From Brachionus manjavacas (taxonomy: Eukaryota; Rotifera; Eurotatoria; Ploima; Brachionidae): 64,000 nucleotides of DNA. Within the stretch, counting starts at the first letter, position 1. Each line of letters begins with the position of its first letter. Positions 1 to 10,982 of this stretch are shown piece after piece. The stretch spans positions 9,672,001 through 9,736,000 of the forward strand of contig JAHQIY010000003.1 of assembly GCA_019054805.1 (NCBI GenBank), given 5' to 3'. The translations under genes were made by a program, and so were the position numbers. The notes under the pieces were generated by a model. That model did no database searches and was not told the origin of the DNA. It saw only the letters and a program-made list of their open reading frames with translations.

Positions 1-913
1 AATTTTTTTTTGTAAATTTTTCAAGTGTTTTTTTAATTAAAACTTATTCATATGGAAATAAGTTAAAATCCATTAATTCTGTGACAAATGTTCAATGATT
101 AATTGGGATGTTATATACATTTTATGAAAAACTCTAATTATAAGTTCATTAATGTTTTCAAGCCTATGTAAATTTTAAATTGAATTGTACCACATTTTTA
201 TTAAAAGCCTTATCAAAAATCTTTATCATTTTTCTGTGCAAGTTAAAATCATTTTTCTAATCAACTAGTTTTTGAAGTTATTTTTTTTATTTATTCAATT
301 TAGTGAATTAATTGTAAATTAATTCTAAATTTTAGATCAATAAGAATCATTTGTAATCAGTTTTTCTTATTAAAAATAAATATAAAAAGCCATAACAACA
401 AAAAAGTTTTGACTTTTTCAAGTTTTTTAAGTACTTTGATTGACACGAAAAGTATTTAATCTTTTTTTAATATATAGACTTAAATTACATGCCGAATGAT
501 ATAATTTTGCTTAATGGGCTAGCAGTGGTAATACTTTATAATCTTTAAGTCTGATTTTATTTCAAAAGTCAAATTTAGGATTAAAAAAAACAATTATGTT
601 CAATTTTCTTAAATTAAATATTTTAATAATTGCTATAAAACATGCTAATAGATATTTATTTTCTTTATTTAGAAAAATAGAGAAATTTGCTAGTCAATTT
701 TTTTTTAATTTATTTCCCGTAGGACCTTAGATTTGGATTATAAGGGAAAATATCGATTTCAGGCTGGAGGTTGTTGGCTTGAAATTTATTAATTAATATT
801 TAATAATATTTTGGCAAAAATTTTCCTCCTAATGGCAAAAAGACATCAAATATTTAGTAGATTCAAATCTCAGTCCATTGCGTCACTCCATAAATAATTA
901 ACAAGCAACACTT
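1..913. other. AT-rich sequence without a recognisable gene
   Basis: No frame on either strand reads as coding. It lies upstream of the peptide gene at 1037 and downstream (in minus-strand sense) of the last visible FRAS1-like exon, so it could be intron of that gene. Homopolymer A and T runs dominate. Confidence 0.5.
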
Positions 914-920
914 TATAAAA
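914..920 (+). promoter_or_regulatory. TATA-like box upstream of the peptide gene
   Basis: TATAAAA lies about 120 nt before the ATG at 1037. In such AT-rich DNA this motif is common by chance, so only its position supports it. Confidence 0.2.
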
Positions 921-1015
921 TCAATTTTTGTTAATTTCTTTTTACGCTAATTAGAACTTGTCACAAAATATCTCAAGTTTTTATTAGATTTGCTCAAGAG
1001 AACTAAATCTTAAAT

Positions 1016-1027
1016 TTTTAATTTTAG
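1016..1027 (+). promoter_or_regulatory. splice-acceptor-like site just before the start codon
   Basis: A T-rich run ends in TTTTAG at 1022-1027, nine bases before the ATG at 1037. It could end a 5' UTR intron or be a spliced-leader trans-splice acceptor; spliced leaders are known from rotifers. No convincing donor is visible between the TATA-like box and this site. Confidence 0.3.
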
Positions 1028-1036
1028 ACAACAAAA

Positions 1037-1429
1037 ATGTTATCACTTAAGAGCAGTTTGTTTCTGCTACTGGGCATGGTTATTCTTGTAAATAGCGCAT
1101 CCATTGACGATCAGCAACTTAAACCAAGTGATGCAGAGGTGAGTAGCTTTGGCGATGACGGCTTACTCGAGGCCGAATTGCTTAAAACCATACGCAAGGG
1201 AATAATGGCAGAGATTATTTTGCGAGACAGACTAAGCAAAGAGCTAGACGAAGAATCAGAAGCGACAAAAGAGAAGAGATTTCCGAAATGGAGAAGTGGT
1301 GATATCAGGTCCAGAGTAAAACAATTGCATCAAGAAAACTATTTAAATGATTACAGTCCAATGTTGAGGAAAATTTGGGAGAATAACATGATGGAAAAAA
1401 ATAGACTCTACCAAAATTTACTAGGATAA
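1037..1429 (+). CDS. small secreted protein, candidate neuropeptide or hormone precursor
   Basis: Single-exon frame of 130 residues, with base composition clearly richer than its surroundings. Residues 1-20 form a signal peptide: a basic start, a Leu-rich core and a small-residue cleavage site around NSA-SID. An acidic propeptide region with an amphipathic helix (about 44-72) follows, then a KEKR site near residue 80. Prohormone convertase cleavage after KEKR would release a basic peptide beginning FPKWRSGDIR. There are no cysteines in the mature part and no Gly-Lys-Arg amidation signal directly after the FPKW stretch. I do not recognise the family. A secreted protein without hormone function is equally possible. 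An AATAAA follows at 1516. The gene lies on the opposite strand to the FRAS1-like gene and apparently within one of its introns. Confidence 0.7.
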   Translation: MLSLKSSLFLLLGMVILVNSASIDDQQLKPSDAEVSSFGDDGLLEAELLKTIRKGIMAEIILRDRLSKELDEESEATKEKRFPKWRSGDIRSRVKQLHQENYLNDYSPMLRKIWENNMMEKNRLYQNLLG

Positions 1430-1515
1430 ATTTTATTGTTCCTAGATTTTATATTGTGCTTTTTTAATTTAAATCCCTCAATGTAAAACTTTAATTATTG
1501 TTCACTGTTTGTTTT

Positions 1516-1521
1516 AATAAA
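1516..1521 (+). terminator. polyadenylation signal of the peptide gene
   Basis: AATAAA lies about 87 nt after the stop codon and is followed by an A/T-rich tract. This is the expected placement for a short 3' UTR. Confidence 0.45.
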
Positions 1522-2315
1522 ATTAAAAAAAAATATTTTTTTTTAAATTTCTTAAAATTAAATCTGTCTTTAAAAATTTAATTTTATCAGATTAATAGAT
1601 TAAAGTTGTATAAAACGATTTTTTTTTAATTCAAAACCTAGCATTCTTCTTATTTGGCTATCACTAAAAAAATAAATCATGGTTTAACAAACAAAGTGTT
1701 TCTTAAAAAGAGACATTTAACGAATATTTTTTATAGTATTCATTTGTATTTAATTAAAAAAACAATTCTAATGTGTTTGGTGATTTTGGGCTTAAGGTTT
1801 TCCGCTGATTTCCTATATTTTCTTAAATTCTTATTTTTAAGTGTTTTTTTTTAAATATTTTTTTTTAATTTTTTTCTGACTCAACTAATTCAAAATGACT
1901 TAAAACTGACGAAAAAAAGTTTTTAAAATAATTTATCGCAATTTAAATAAAATTTGGAAGAAAAAAATCTCTAAAATAAATTAAAATGTAATCATCAAAA
2001 GTACTTAATACTAGAATAAATTGATTTTAGCTAAATTAAGTCTCAAGAGAACTTGTTTTAAAGATAGTTTAAATATCAAAATATTGAAGTTTTTGGTCTA
2101 AAAAATTCTCTTTAATTTTTTTTAAATATTAAAATAATTATAAATTGACGTTTAACTTGACAAAAAATTGATAAATTATTTCTTGAATCTAAAAAATTTA
2201 GCTTAAACTATTGTTTTATTATGTTAGTAAATTTCAAATTTTTAAATTTTTATAGTTAAATTCAAATTATTTCAAGTATTTTAGACTAATATTTTTAATA
2301 AATTAAAATCATCTT
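1522..2315. other. AT-rich noncoding, probable intron of the FRAS1-like gene
   Basis: The only long frame here (1654-1854, plus) is Phe/Leu/Lys-rich, as expected of translated poly-T, and has no coding character. I see no exon that continues the minus-strand FRAS1-like frame. Confidence 0.45.
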
Positions 2316-2390
2316 ATAATTATAATAATAATATGAGATACAACAGGCATTAGCCTGTAGAGCAAGACTAAGAGTCTCGCTATGGAAGCT
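2316..2390 (-). repeat. SINE-like repeat, copy 1, with ATT tail
   Basis: On the minus strand the block starts AGCTTCCATAGCGAGACT, ends CCTGTTGTATCTCA and runs into ATTATTATTA. The same framework (AGCT-CCATAGCGA-ACT ... CCTGTTGTA-CT, then ATT repeats) recurs at 12434-12487 next to a long ATT/AAT tract. Shared ends, a variable middle and a simple-repeat tail suggest a short non-autonomous retroelement; the family is not identified. Confidence 0.45.
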
Positions 2391-2614
2391 AATACGAGTT
2401 ACAAAACATTAGATAAATAATTTAAAAAGAATAAATTTTTTTTAATTGTAGTTGAACTGACGCTAGAAAAAAATCCAATCCAACTCCCAAAAAATAACCC
2501 AAAACCATTAGAACAATTATTTTAATTATTATTCTTAAAAAAATCCATTTTAAAACTTGACATAATTATTTTTTCCTATCACATTAATAAATTAAAACAC
2601 TAAAAAAAAATTAC

Positions 2615-5600
2615 CCTTGTGAATGCTTTCCAGGAAGCCAAAATTGGGTTGCGAGTCAATGACAACATTGAGCTGATCTTTACCAGAATCGACATCTCTG
2701 ACTTGAATATAGCTCTCGTTTAAAATTACATAGCCACCTTCTTCTACATTCAAGTCTTGTAATACTTGGACAGTGGGCGCTTGATTGTCTACTGGCTCAA
2801 CTTTAATTGTGAACATTTGATCCTTTTGCACATTTCCCTCTTTGTCGGCTACATCCAAGCTTAAAACCTCGGTGAGTATGTTCTGGCCGATTTCTTGCGG
2901 CGATTCGTATCGCATATTCTGCAGATCAATATCAGCTTGGGTGAACATTGAATTCACTTCTATCAATTTATCTTTGTTACACAATCGGCCAACTAGTTTT
3001 GAATTTGAGTTAAGCTTATAGAATATTTTTTCTGGTGAACTATGGTCATCCACAAAAGCCATATTTTCCCTTCTAATGCTATTAGCCTGAGATTCTTTTA
3101 TAGTTAATAGCATGGTCGATCGCTCAGATATTCGTGGTGCCACACTGTCAACTAGCTTAATGTCAATATTAATAGTTTTGATTGCCATGTGTTTGCCATC
3201 GGAGACAGAAATTTTGAACAAGTCGTGATTAATGTTGGCTCCGTTATGAATCAATCTGAATGTACCATCACGAATTTCTTGGATTGAAAAGCTATCATCT
3301 TTGGAAATAACATAGCGCTGGCCTTTATTGCGCAATTCAATGACTGTATTATCCGGCGCTTTTTCTATTTTGAATATCAAACTGTCCAAAGAAGTGTCCG
3401 GGTCTTGGACATCAAACAAATCGCGGGACAAAATCAAACTAGCACTTTGAAGGAGTTTAAGTTGGGACACGGACTCGGAAAAAACTGGACCTTGGTCATT
3501 AGCGGGTACAATTTTAACATGAAAAGGGGTCTCCGGAAAAGTGTCACTTCTGTTATCATTAGTTACCACAAAAGTGAAAAAAAACTCTTTTGGATCTGCA
3601 CCTATCTCTTTGGGCGAGTGGTACAAGATGAGGCCTTTGTTCAAATCTTTTTGAGTAAAAGTCTCGATTGGAATTCCAGGATGATTGGCATGTTCTAGTT
3701 GACCTTGGTCTTTTCCCAAGCTTTTGATGACGCGGTACATTAGATACTCACGGGAAGAGTCTATACCGGCAATGTCAAAATTAGAAAAGGTCAGAGGATT
3801 TATTTGGTTCTCTATGACTTCGAGACCAAGAACAGTTTCGTTTATGACCTCGTTTTGGATGCTAAAATGAATGATTTCTTTGGAAATTAGATCGCCAAGC
3901 TTATCTTGGTGGTACACTTCAAACATGCAGTGGTCATACTTTGGATTCAGTTCATTCGAGCATTGATCGTCGAACCCAAAAGTGCCACAGCTTGGAAATT
4001 CATTAAAAGGCTCGTACCATACATTACCCTTGTCCAAATCGGTTTGAGTAAATTCTCTCACCGACTTTTCAAGATACAAGTCATTGACCTTAGTCCATCC
4101 GACTGGAACAATTTCATCGGCTGCATAGACTTTTTTGAGCTTTAGGTCACCATACTTGGGCTTGGATGAAACCAAAAAATAAACTAATTTTTGTGCATCG
4201 GTGCTTGATGGCAAAATTTTGGGCTTTAATTCGTTTGATGTGATCTTGATTGCTTCACCTGGTTGAATAAAGATTGTTTTTCTCGGCTTTTGATTTCGAT
4301 TGTTGGTGCTGTGCTCGCGGACTGACCGATCTTGGTTCAAATGCTTCAAAGACCTTGGCAAAAAAGACTCGTCCTTGCGAAGCTTGAACAGATCATATTC
4401 AGTTTCGTCATTTGATCTGAAAAGCTCGAATTCTAGAAGTATATTGTGAACTGTTCGATTGTCGTGCGATATCACAGACAAGACAGCATGGTCGTTCAGG
4501 TAACCATCTTGGTCAAAACTGGAATCCATTTTGTAATAAATTTTCGACGCTGCAATGTCACTCAGTTTGAATTGTTTAACCACTTTGTCATTTAGGAACA
4601 AATTGGAATATTTGGGTCCAGAAGAAACAAAAATTAAAGTGTTTTTTTTCATGCTTTTTATGAAGTCGGTCAAAAATGGAATAGTGCGGGCATTTATTTG
4701 TTTCTTTTCGTTCAAATAGACACTTAAATGTGCAAAAGTTGGATACTTATCATTTTGACATGATTTTGTGTAGCATTCAACTCTGCCGTCATTGCATTGA
4801 CAAAGTTTACAAGGATTTGGAGATTTTTTTTGATGCAAATCAGCTGAATTCGACAACCAGAAATCATTTTCCTATGGAAAAAAAAATCATGTAATATTTT
4901 TTTTAATAAACAAATAAAAATTAAGACTAATAAAATTAATTTTGGGCATTTAGAGATTAAAATTAAAATTTTAAGAAAAGTTTATTTTTTCTTTTAAATT
5001 ACTTTAATATGCACAATGTTGTTTATAGAGCAAACTTTAGGCTTTCGACAAGTTACACAGCAATCGTCTTTTTTTCTGACCATAATTTCGTCCTTGAGAC
5101 AAAATTTTGACTCGCACTCTACATTCATGCAAACTACTCTACCAGAAACACAAGCACAGTGCTGGCACCCTTTTGTATACCACATTTCTCCATTATAGTG
5201 CAATTTACCATGATATTCGCAGTTTTCGCTCATTTTAGAAACGCATTGTGCACAACATTGGTCTGATTTTGTAACCCATATTTCTCCCTAATGTCAAAGT
5301 AATTAAATTCTGGCCAGTATTTATCGGAGCTTACCTTTCTGCAGGCTGTCGAGGAACAATTTTGTTCAAAGCAATTAACTTGTCCTTGAGTACAAGCACA
5401 GTGTTGACAAGAGTCAGTTTTGCTGGTCCAAAAGTCTCCGTCTTTGTAAGTGACACCATTTTGTGCACATGTTTCTTTGAGCTTGCATTTAGGGCAGCAT
5501 CCGTCTGGATCAGTTTCGATTCCATTTGGACAATTTAGCTTTGGACACTCATGAACATAACAATCGACTTTCGAGTTATAACTGCATGTACATTGGGTAC

Positions 5601-8600
5601 ACTTAAGCGGAGACCAAGTGCTATTGAATTCATATATTTTGTTATCATAAAGGCAGATGGATGAGGTTAATTTTTCTGGTATTAATGCTTGGTTGGCGTG
5701 TCCGGCCATTAGAACTCGCTGCTGGCGAAATAACTCTCGACGTTGTTCGATAGATTTTTGTAAATCTTTAAAAGCCTCTTGGCTAATTTCGTTCTGGTCT
5801 TGACAATTTTCAGAGCATTCCATTTGACCATTTTTGCACTTGCAAGTAGTGCAGATTTTCGGCGAAAATTCAGTGTTGTGCTTCAAAAAAATATTTTTAC
5901 TATTTTGCTCTAATATCAGAAAAAATTATTACATTTATCAAATAGCCATCGTAATCGCATGATTTTTTAGGGTTTTGACAAGTCGGACAGCATTTTTCAT
6001 CACTTAGCATGAGTACTTGACCAGACTCACATGGTTCGTATTTACACTGGATTTTTTCACAAAATGGCACCGAATTTATACAAGTACAATTATTGCAACT
6101 ATTGACCCAATATGAGTATTCCTTTTAATTTGAATAAATATATTATTCACTTTTTTATTTAAAAGTTTTTTAAATATTTTTTAGAATTTTTTAAATTTTT
6201 GACAATTACTCAAGAATATTTTTTCAAGGCTCTAAGCGAGCTGAAAATCAATTTTCTAAAATGCATAATTTTATCAAATATAACTTTTAATTACAATTAA
6301 AAGTTATTTTTAAGTTAATACGCACGCCATTAATGAAATAATTTAATTTATTTATATCATATTGGTTTACTAATTTTTTAAGACTTGTACTTGATAAAAA
6401 AGTCAAATATTTAGGCATCACATTTAGTCAATTGGTGGATAAAAGAGCACTTTAATTCAAGGCTTTATATAATAAAATATCTCTCAAAATTGAAATGTAT
6501 TTCAACTTTCTTTACATTTTTTTTAGCTCATTATCTTTATTTAATTTTTATTTTTTTTTTATTAATTTATTCTGAAGGAGCTCTAGCTCGGTATAGAAAA
6601 AAAATAAATAAATAATAAAATACGAAATGGGGTCTAAAACCAAAAAAATTAGGTAATCTTTTCAAATCCTTACTAGGATCAATCTTGGATTATGCTTTTC
6701 CTTGTTTAAATTCATTCTCAGAAGCTAACATCAAAAAATACAAGTTATTCAAAATTCAGCAGTTCGATCTATTGAGAAGCTGAAATATGCTACCCCTCGA
6801 ATATCATGCACCAAGAGGCTTTCAATATTCTTAAACTATTAACAGTCTCAAATCGTTTTTTGAGTTAAGTGAGAGATATGTCTGGCAGGATTGAGTCATT
6901 CTGTTCCATTGGTCGTCAGACTGGTGGAAGAATATAGAGAAGGTTTTGAATCAAAATTTATCGAATATCCAACTCCATTGTGTAATTTCTAGTTAACAAT
7001 TTCTTCTTTTTTTTCTGAACTATTAAATATTTAAACATGTCTAATCTCAAGCTATTTAAACTTATAAATTTTAATTTTTTTTTTATTCAGAAGAAGCATT
7101 AGCTCGGTACAGATTAAGAAACAAATAAAAATAGCTCAAGTTGAAAATTTAGCATTATTCCTTACGAAATTAGTCTGCTCTAAGCGCAATAATTATATGA
7201 GCTTCGCCAGGGTTTAATTATTTTGTAAGTTATGTTAAATTAGAATTTATTTGACATTTATTTTAGTACACTTTCAACAAAAAGATTCCTTTAATTGCAA
7301 AACTGAAAATAATCAGAGATATAAAAATCAATTTTTTTGTTAAGTAATAAAGGCATACTCTAACTTTTTTATCTTAAATATTAATTTTCCAAAAAAAGAA
7401 AATATTTTTGTTTAATTTGTACTAAATCTAAAAACGATTTTTTTTTAAAAAACAGACATGGGTATTAAAATTATTTATTTTAAACCCAATAAATTGAATC
7501 ATTTTAAAATTAAGAGTTTGTTAGCAATTTACAGTTTCGAATATTTAGTCTTAATTGAATTAATTTTTTGTTATTATTTTCTGAAAACAGAGAAAAATCA
7601 TTTTTGTTTTATTTTCTGTTTTTTATGGGTATTTATTATAAGTGCCTTAATTTAACCTATTTTTTCAAATAACCGATATATAATGATTTAATATTATATT
7701 AGCATTAATAATTTTCTAAACCATTTGTTTTTTAATACTTTTCCTAACCCTCAAAAATAAGTTTACTTTTAATTTTCCACATGATCATCAACAGAACTTT
7801 ATTTATTTATTTATTTTATTAAAACACAATATGGGTCTTGTGAAGTTCAGTACAAAAGAACAGAACAAAATGTAAAAAATTGAATAACTTTTTTTCTAAA
7901 ATTTTTAAAAAAGTTCTGTGAATACAAAATAGTGCAAAGCTGCATCAAATTTCACAGTCTCTAGAATTTGCCAAGTTTAGCAGAAATTAAATTTCAAAAA
8001 TGCAGAGATTTTGCACATCATTAGCAGACATTGACAGTTGATGCAACTTTAAATGTTGCACTATGTTGATCTGTTGTCACAGAACTGATTTTAAGCCTTT
8101 TTAAAAAAAGTTATTCAATATTTTTATGTTTTGTTCTGTGAACTTAACTTCACAAAACCCACAAAATGAGTGATTTAAAAAAATAAAAAATTAATTTTAT
8201 TCAGTATTTCATGAATTTAATTTAATTTTACAGTTTTCATGATTTTTTTTTCTTAATTTTAAGTTCAATCGAATATAAGAAATTTTTAAAAAGTCAATTA
8301 TTAATAATTTCCGAAAAATCAATTCGGAAAATTTGTAATTGATAAAAATAGATTTTTTCAGATGCTAAAGTAACAAAATCAAATACCAGTCTGTAAATCT
8401 TTAATTAAGCATTGCAAAATTCGAATTTAAATCGAGATTGAAAATTTCGATTAAAAAAATAATACATAAAGTGTGTAAATTATGTTTAAATTTATTTATT
8501 CGAAATATCTTAGTATACAGAGAACAAAAAGCATTTGCTTTACAAAAATAGAAAATTTTGACTAGAATTGGTATTTAAATTGCTAATGAAAATTTAAATA

Positions 8601-9149
8601 TTTAAATGGCGTAACAAATACCACTTGCCTTTATTTGATAATTAACTTTTAATGCGAGAAAAAAATTACCTAGAAATCTTCAATATTTACCAAAGATATG
8701 ACTTTAAAATTGCTTAGTCAAATATTTGTTCTTTTAACTTTTAAATTTTATCATTTTATTTTAATTCAGTTAGCCCAGATAACAAATTTTAACTATTGAC
8801 TAATAAACAAATAAATTTATTTATTTTTATACTCAGTTAACGCCAATTCTGATGATGTAATGATAAAACATATTGTGAAATTGAAAAATTAAAAAATTAA
8901 AAAAAAAATAACCAAAAAACTTGAAAAAAGCATTTTTTTGTTTAATTTTCTTAGACTCGCATGTAAAAAAGGATTTATTTAAAAAAAAATTTAGTCAATT
9001 TATTGAATAAATTTAAAAATAAAAAAAGGGAAAAATCTGCTTACTTGGTATTCGAGTCCATTGAATTGACACTGACCAAAAACGAATCGATGCTGAATGC
9101 AACAAAATAAAAAAAACAAAAAAATCGAAAATTTTGGTAGCTTTTTCAT
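2615..9149 (-). CDS. FRAS1-like extracellular matrix protein (VWC and CSPG repeats), 3' incomplete
   Basis: Five exons on the minus strand: 9149-9045, 6121-5933, 5880-5335, 5287-5003 and 4871-2615. All joins are GT-AG and keep the frame, and the last exon ends at a donor (2614-2613). This gives 1127 residues so far. Residues 1-25 are a signal peptide. Six von Willebrand C units follow (about 27-83, 90-124 truncated, 174-230, 236-295, 303-359, 366-413) with CxxCxC and CCxxC motifs. From about 420 onward come CSPG/NG2-type repeats, shown by recurring FTQxDLxxGxxxY and DxFxFxVxD-like segments. FRAS1 is a basement-membrane protein of epithelial-mesenchymal adhesion, and six VWC units match it. 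The furin-like repeats normally between VWC and CSPG are absent. Later CSPG, Calx-beta and transmembrane parts are not seen and should lie farther along the minus strand. Confidence 0.85.
6385..7071 (+). mobile_element. dead non-LTR retrotransposon (LINE) reverse-transcriptase C-terminal region
   Basis: Plus-strand fragments read as the end of a LINE polymerase protein. First comes a KYLGITF motif (about 6400-6420). After an interruption the frame runs KWGLKPKKLGNLFKSLLGSI and then LDYAFPCLNSFSEANIKK (about 6626-6735). A shifted frame follows with VIQNSAVRSIEKLKYATPR, and the C-terminus reads VPLVVRLVEEYREGF ... EYPTPLCNF before a stop near 6993. Frameshifts, internal stops and 5' truncation show it is inactive. 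It sits in intron 1 of the FRAS1-like gene, in antisense orientation to it. Confidence 0.75.
6550..6620 (+). mobile_element. LINE 3' end inserted inside the older LINE
   Basis: T-rich lead, then CTGAAGGAGCTCTAGCTCGG, then an A-rich tail of AAATA units. It interrupts the coding remnant that flanks it on both sides, so it is a later, severely 5'-truncated insertion. It matches the 3' ends at 7072-7132 and 12598-12658. Confidence 0.6.
7072..7132 (+). mobile_element. 3' terminus of the LINE
   Basis: It carries the motif GAAGCATTAGCTCGGTACAG and ends in an A-rich tail about 140 nt after the LINE stop codon, as expected for the native 3' UTR end. It defines the 3' signature of this family in the window. 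Confidence 0.6.
7833..8161. mobile_element. MITE-like element with about 62-bp terminal inverted repeats
   Basis: The left arm starts TGGGTCTTGTGAAGTT and ends TTGAATAACTTTTTTT near 7892. The right arm (about 8104-8161) is its imperfect reverse complement, ending AACTTCACAAAACCCA. The interior also has partial dyads (GCTGCATCAA against TTGATGCAAC). It is about 330 bp with no coding capacity. I found no clear target-site duplication. It lies in intron 1 of the FRAS1-like gene. Confidence 0.65.
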
Positions 9150-10982
9150 TGAGACTTCCATCGAAATTTACATCGTTTTTCAAACCAGAAAAATTAAAAA
9201 AAAACAATAGTAAATTTTTGTCAGGTCCACGAACAAACCGATAGTAAAAAACAAGCTTTTTTTCGTCAAAATTTAAATCATTTATTCTAAAGTAACATAA
9301 AAAAATTTATTGTTCGAGTTCTCATAGATTACCTGCTAAAGTTTGTTTGTTTCCGAGCAATTAACGCGATTTCATGAGTCGAGATTTGAGCTCAAGCCTT
9401 AGAACAATTTGAAATTCTTAGAGACCTTAAGTAGATTACCGTGATTACTTTTTTTTAAATTGCATTTAATTTCAAGTTAATTTTTGTAATCCCCGAAGAC
9501 TCCCATTATGATAAGATATGGTCATTGCCGCGACCTTAAAGACTTATTCTCGGCCGTGAAAACTATTCAAAGCGAATAATAAACACATAAATCAATTAGA
9601 CTCAGCTTAATAGCCTAAAAATCGTTCAGAATATCTAGACTATTGATCTATTTATGTTGAGAAAGAAAAAAAAAAAAAGAAAAAACCTCCTTTCTTTGTA
9701 TCTGTTTAATCCGATTGATTTCAAATTAAGGTATGTTTAGAGTTAAACTAAACGAGAAAAAAATTGCTTTCAATTACTTTTGGCCAAATAATTCACTAGT
9801 CCATAAATGAACTAGAAATAAATTGTAAAAGTTATCAAATTTGTTAAATTTCCAATTAAGACTGATTTTGCTTTTGATTTGTAACTAGGCCGTCTCGCAG
9901 AGTCATTGATGTAATGGGCGTTCAACCCGAATTTGGTGAGACCAAGAAGATCGATGAAAGAATAGCCTGAGTGAATTGGCTGAACACGCAGATTGTTTGT
10001 CTGGTCTAAATGGGTTCTTCAAAGTTCGACTTGTTGTCATTAGACTTGTTATCAAAATTTCAATTAAAATTAATAAAAAATAATAAAATATTTTAGTTTA
10101 TTGGCTAAAAACAAATATTAAATCTTATCAAATATTTGCTTCTTGCGCTGGCATTACGTGGGACTAAATAGGCCACAATTGCTCGGCAAAAAACAATAAA
10201 TAATCTTCATGTTAATTGCTTTCCGGCTAATAATTCATGTGCAGTGACTTCCGAGCCATCCATTCGTGAACATAAACAAACTCGAGTAGCCATAAACGAG
10301 CAACAACAACAACGACCTCAAAGATATCAACTAAAAATGGGCTTTTATGAGCGCAAATTAAACCAACAAAAATATCTCTATTAAACTAGTTTTTCGACTT
10401 TTTCAAACTGATAGACTTGCTTAAGAAAACTAAACATTGATAATATTTTTTCAATTTAAAATAACTTTTAATTGAAAAAAAGAAAAAAACTACTCTCGAA
10501 GAAACAAATTTCGTGACACCCTTTTCCGTGCGACCACATAAACTTGCTTGTGGCCATTCAATTAAATTTTTTACTAAACACTGCTGTTTTCTCGGCAACC
10601 CAAATGAGAAGCACATGAGCTAACTAGGTAGCTTAGTTATTTTTGCCTATTGCATAATCACCAACCTTGGTTGTTTGTAAACCAACATTTTAAATTGAGC
10701 CCGGAAAACAATTGCTCTAGAGTATGGAGAAAAATAGCTTTTAGCTAATTAAAAACCGGTTGAATCAGCTTTGTAAATAAAACTTAAATGATTGTTAGCC
10801 CAAATGGCTTCTATTTTGGCCGGTAAGCTTACTTCATCAAAAACACTCTTGAAAATATTTACCGCTAATCCGAGCCAAAATACTAAAAATCATCATATTA
10901 CAAGGAAAATATTGGCTATTTTGCTCTCAAGACTCTTAATCTAAGTGACCGGCTTTGTTTTTTTTTTCGTATTTTATTGCTT
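9150..10982. other. upstream region of the FRAS1-like gene, no firm gene
   Basis: Sequence just upstream of the ATG at 9149 should contain the FRAS1-like 5' UTR and promoter, but no TATA box stands out. Blocks at about 9480-9600 and 9885-10060 are less AT-rich than the rest. At 10245-10384 (plus) an acceptor-like GCAG precedes a 46-codon open frame rich in Gln and Arg. A second acceptor-like site near 9889 opens a frame with a good donor (GGTGAGA) about 50 nt later. These could be exons of an unidentified plus-strand gene, or conserved noncoding DNA. The minus frame at 10386-10616 is not convincing. Confidence 0.3.

Noticed and set aside
1654..1854. Plus-strand 66-codon frame with hydrophobic end.
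   Set aside because: Phe/Leu/Lys composition comes from T- and A-runs; no signal peptide at the start and no related frame.
3405..4145. Plus-strand frames at 3405-3698 and 3906-4145.
   Set aside because: They lie antisense within the long FRAS1-like exon, whose minus-strand frame shows clear CSPG repeats.
7458..7655. Hydrophobic 65-codon frame in intron 1 of the FRAS1-like gene.
   Set aside because: Composition is that of AT-rich random sequence; no splice or promoter context.
9013..9207. 64-codon minus-strand frame beginning upstream of the FRAS1-like ATG.
   Set aside because: Wrong frame. The adjacent frame from the ATG at 9149 gives a signal peptide and the first half of a VWC unit that joins in phase to the next exon.
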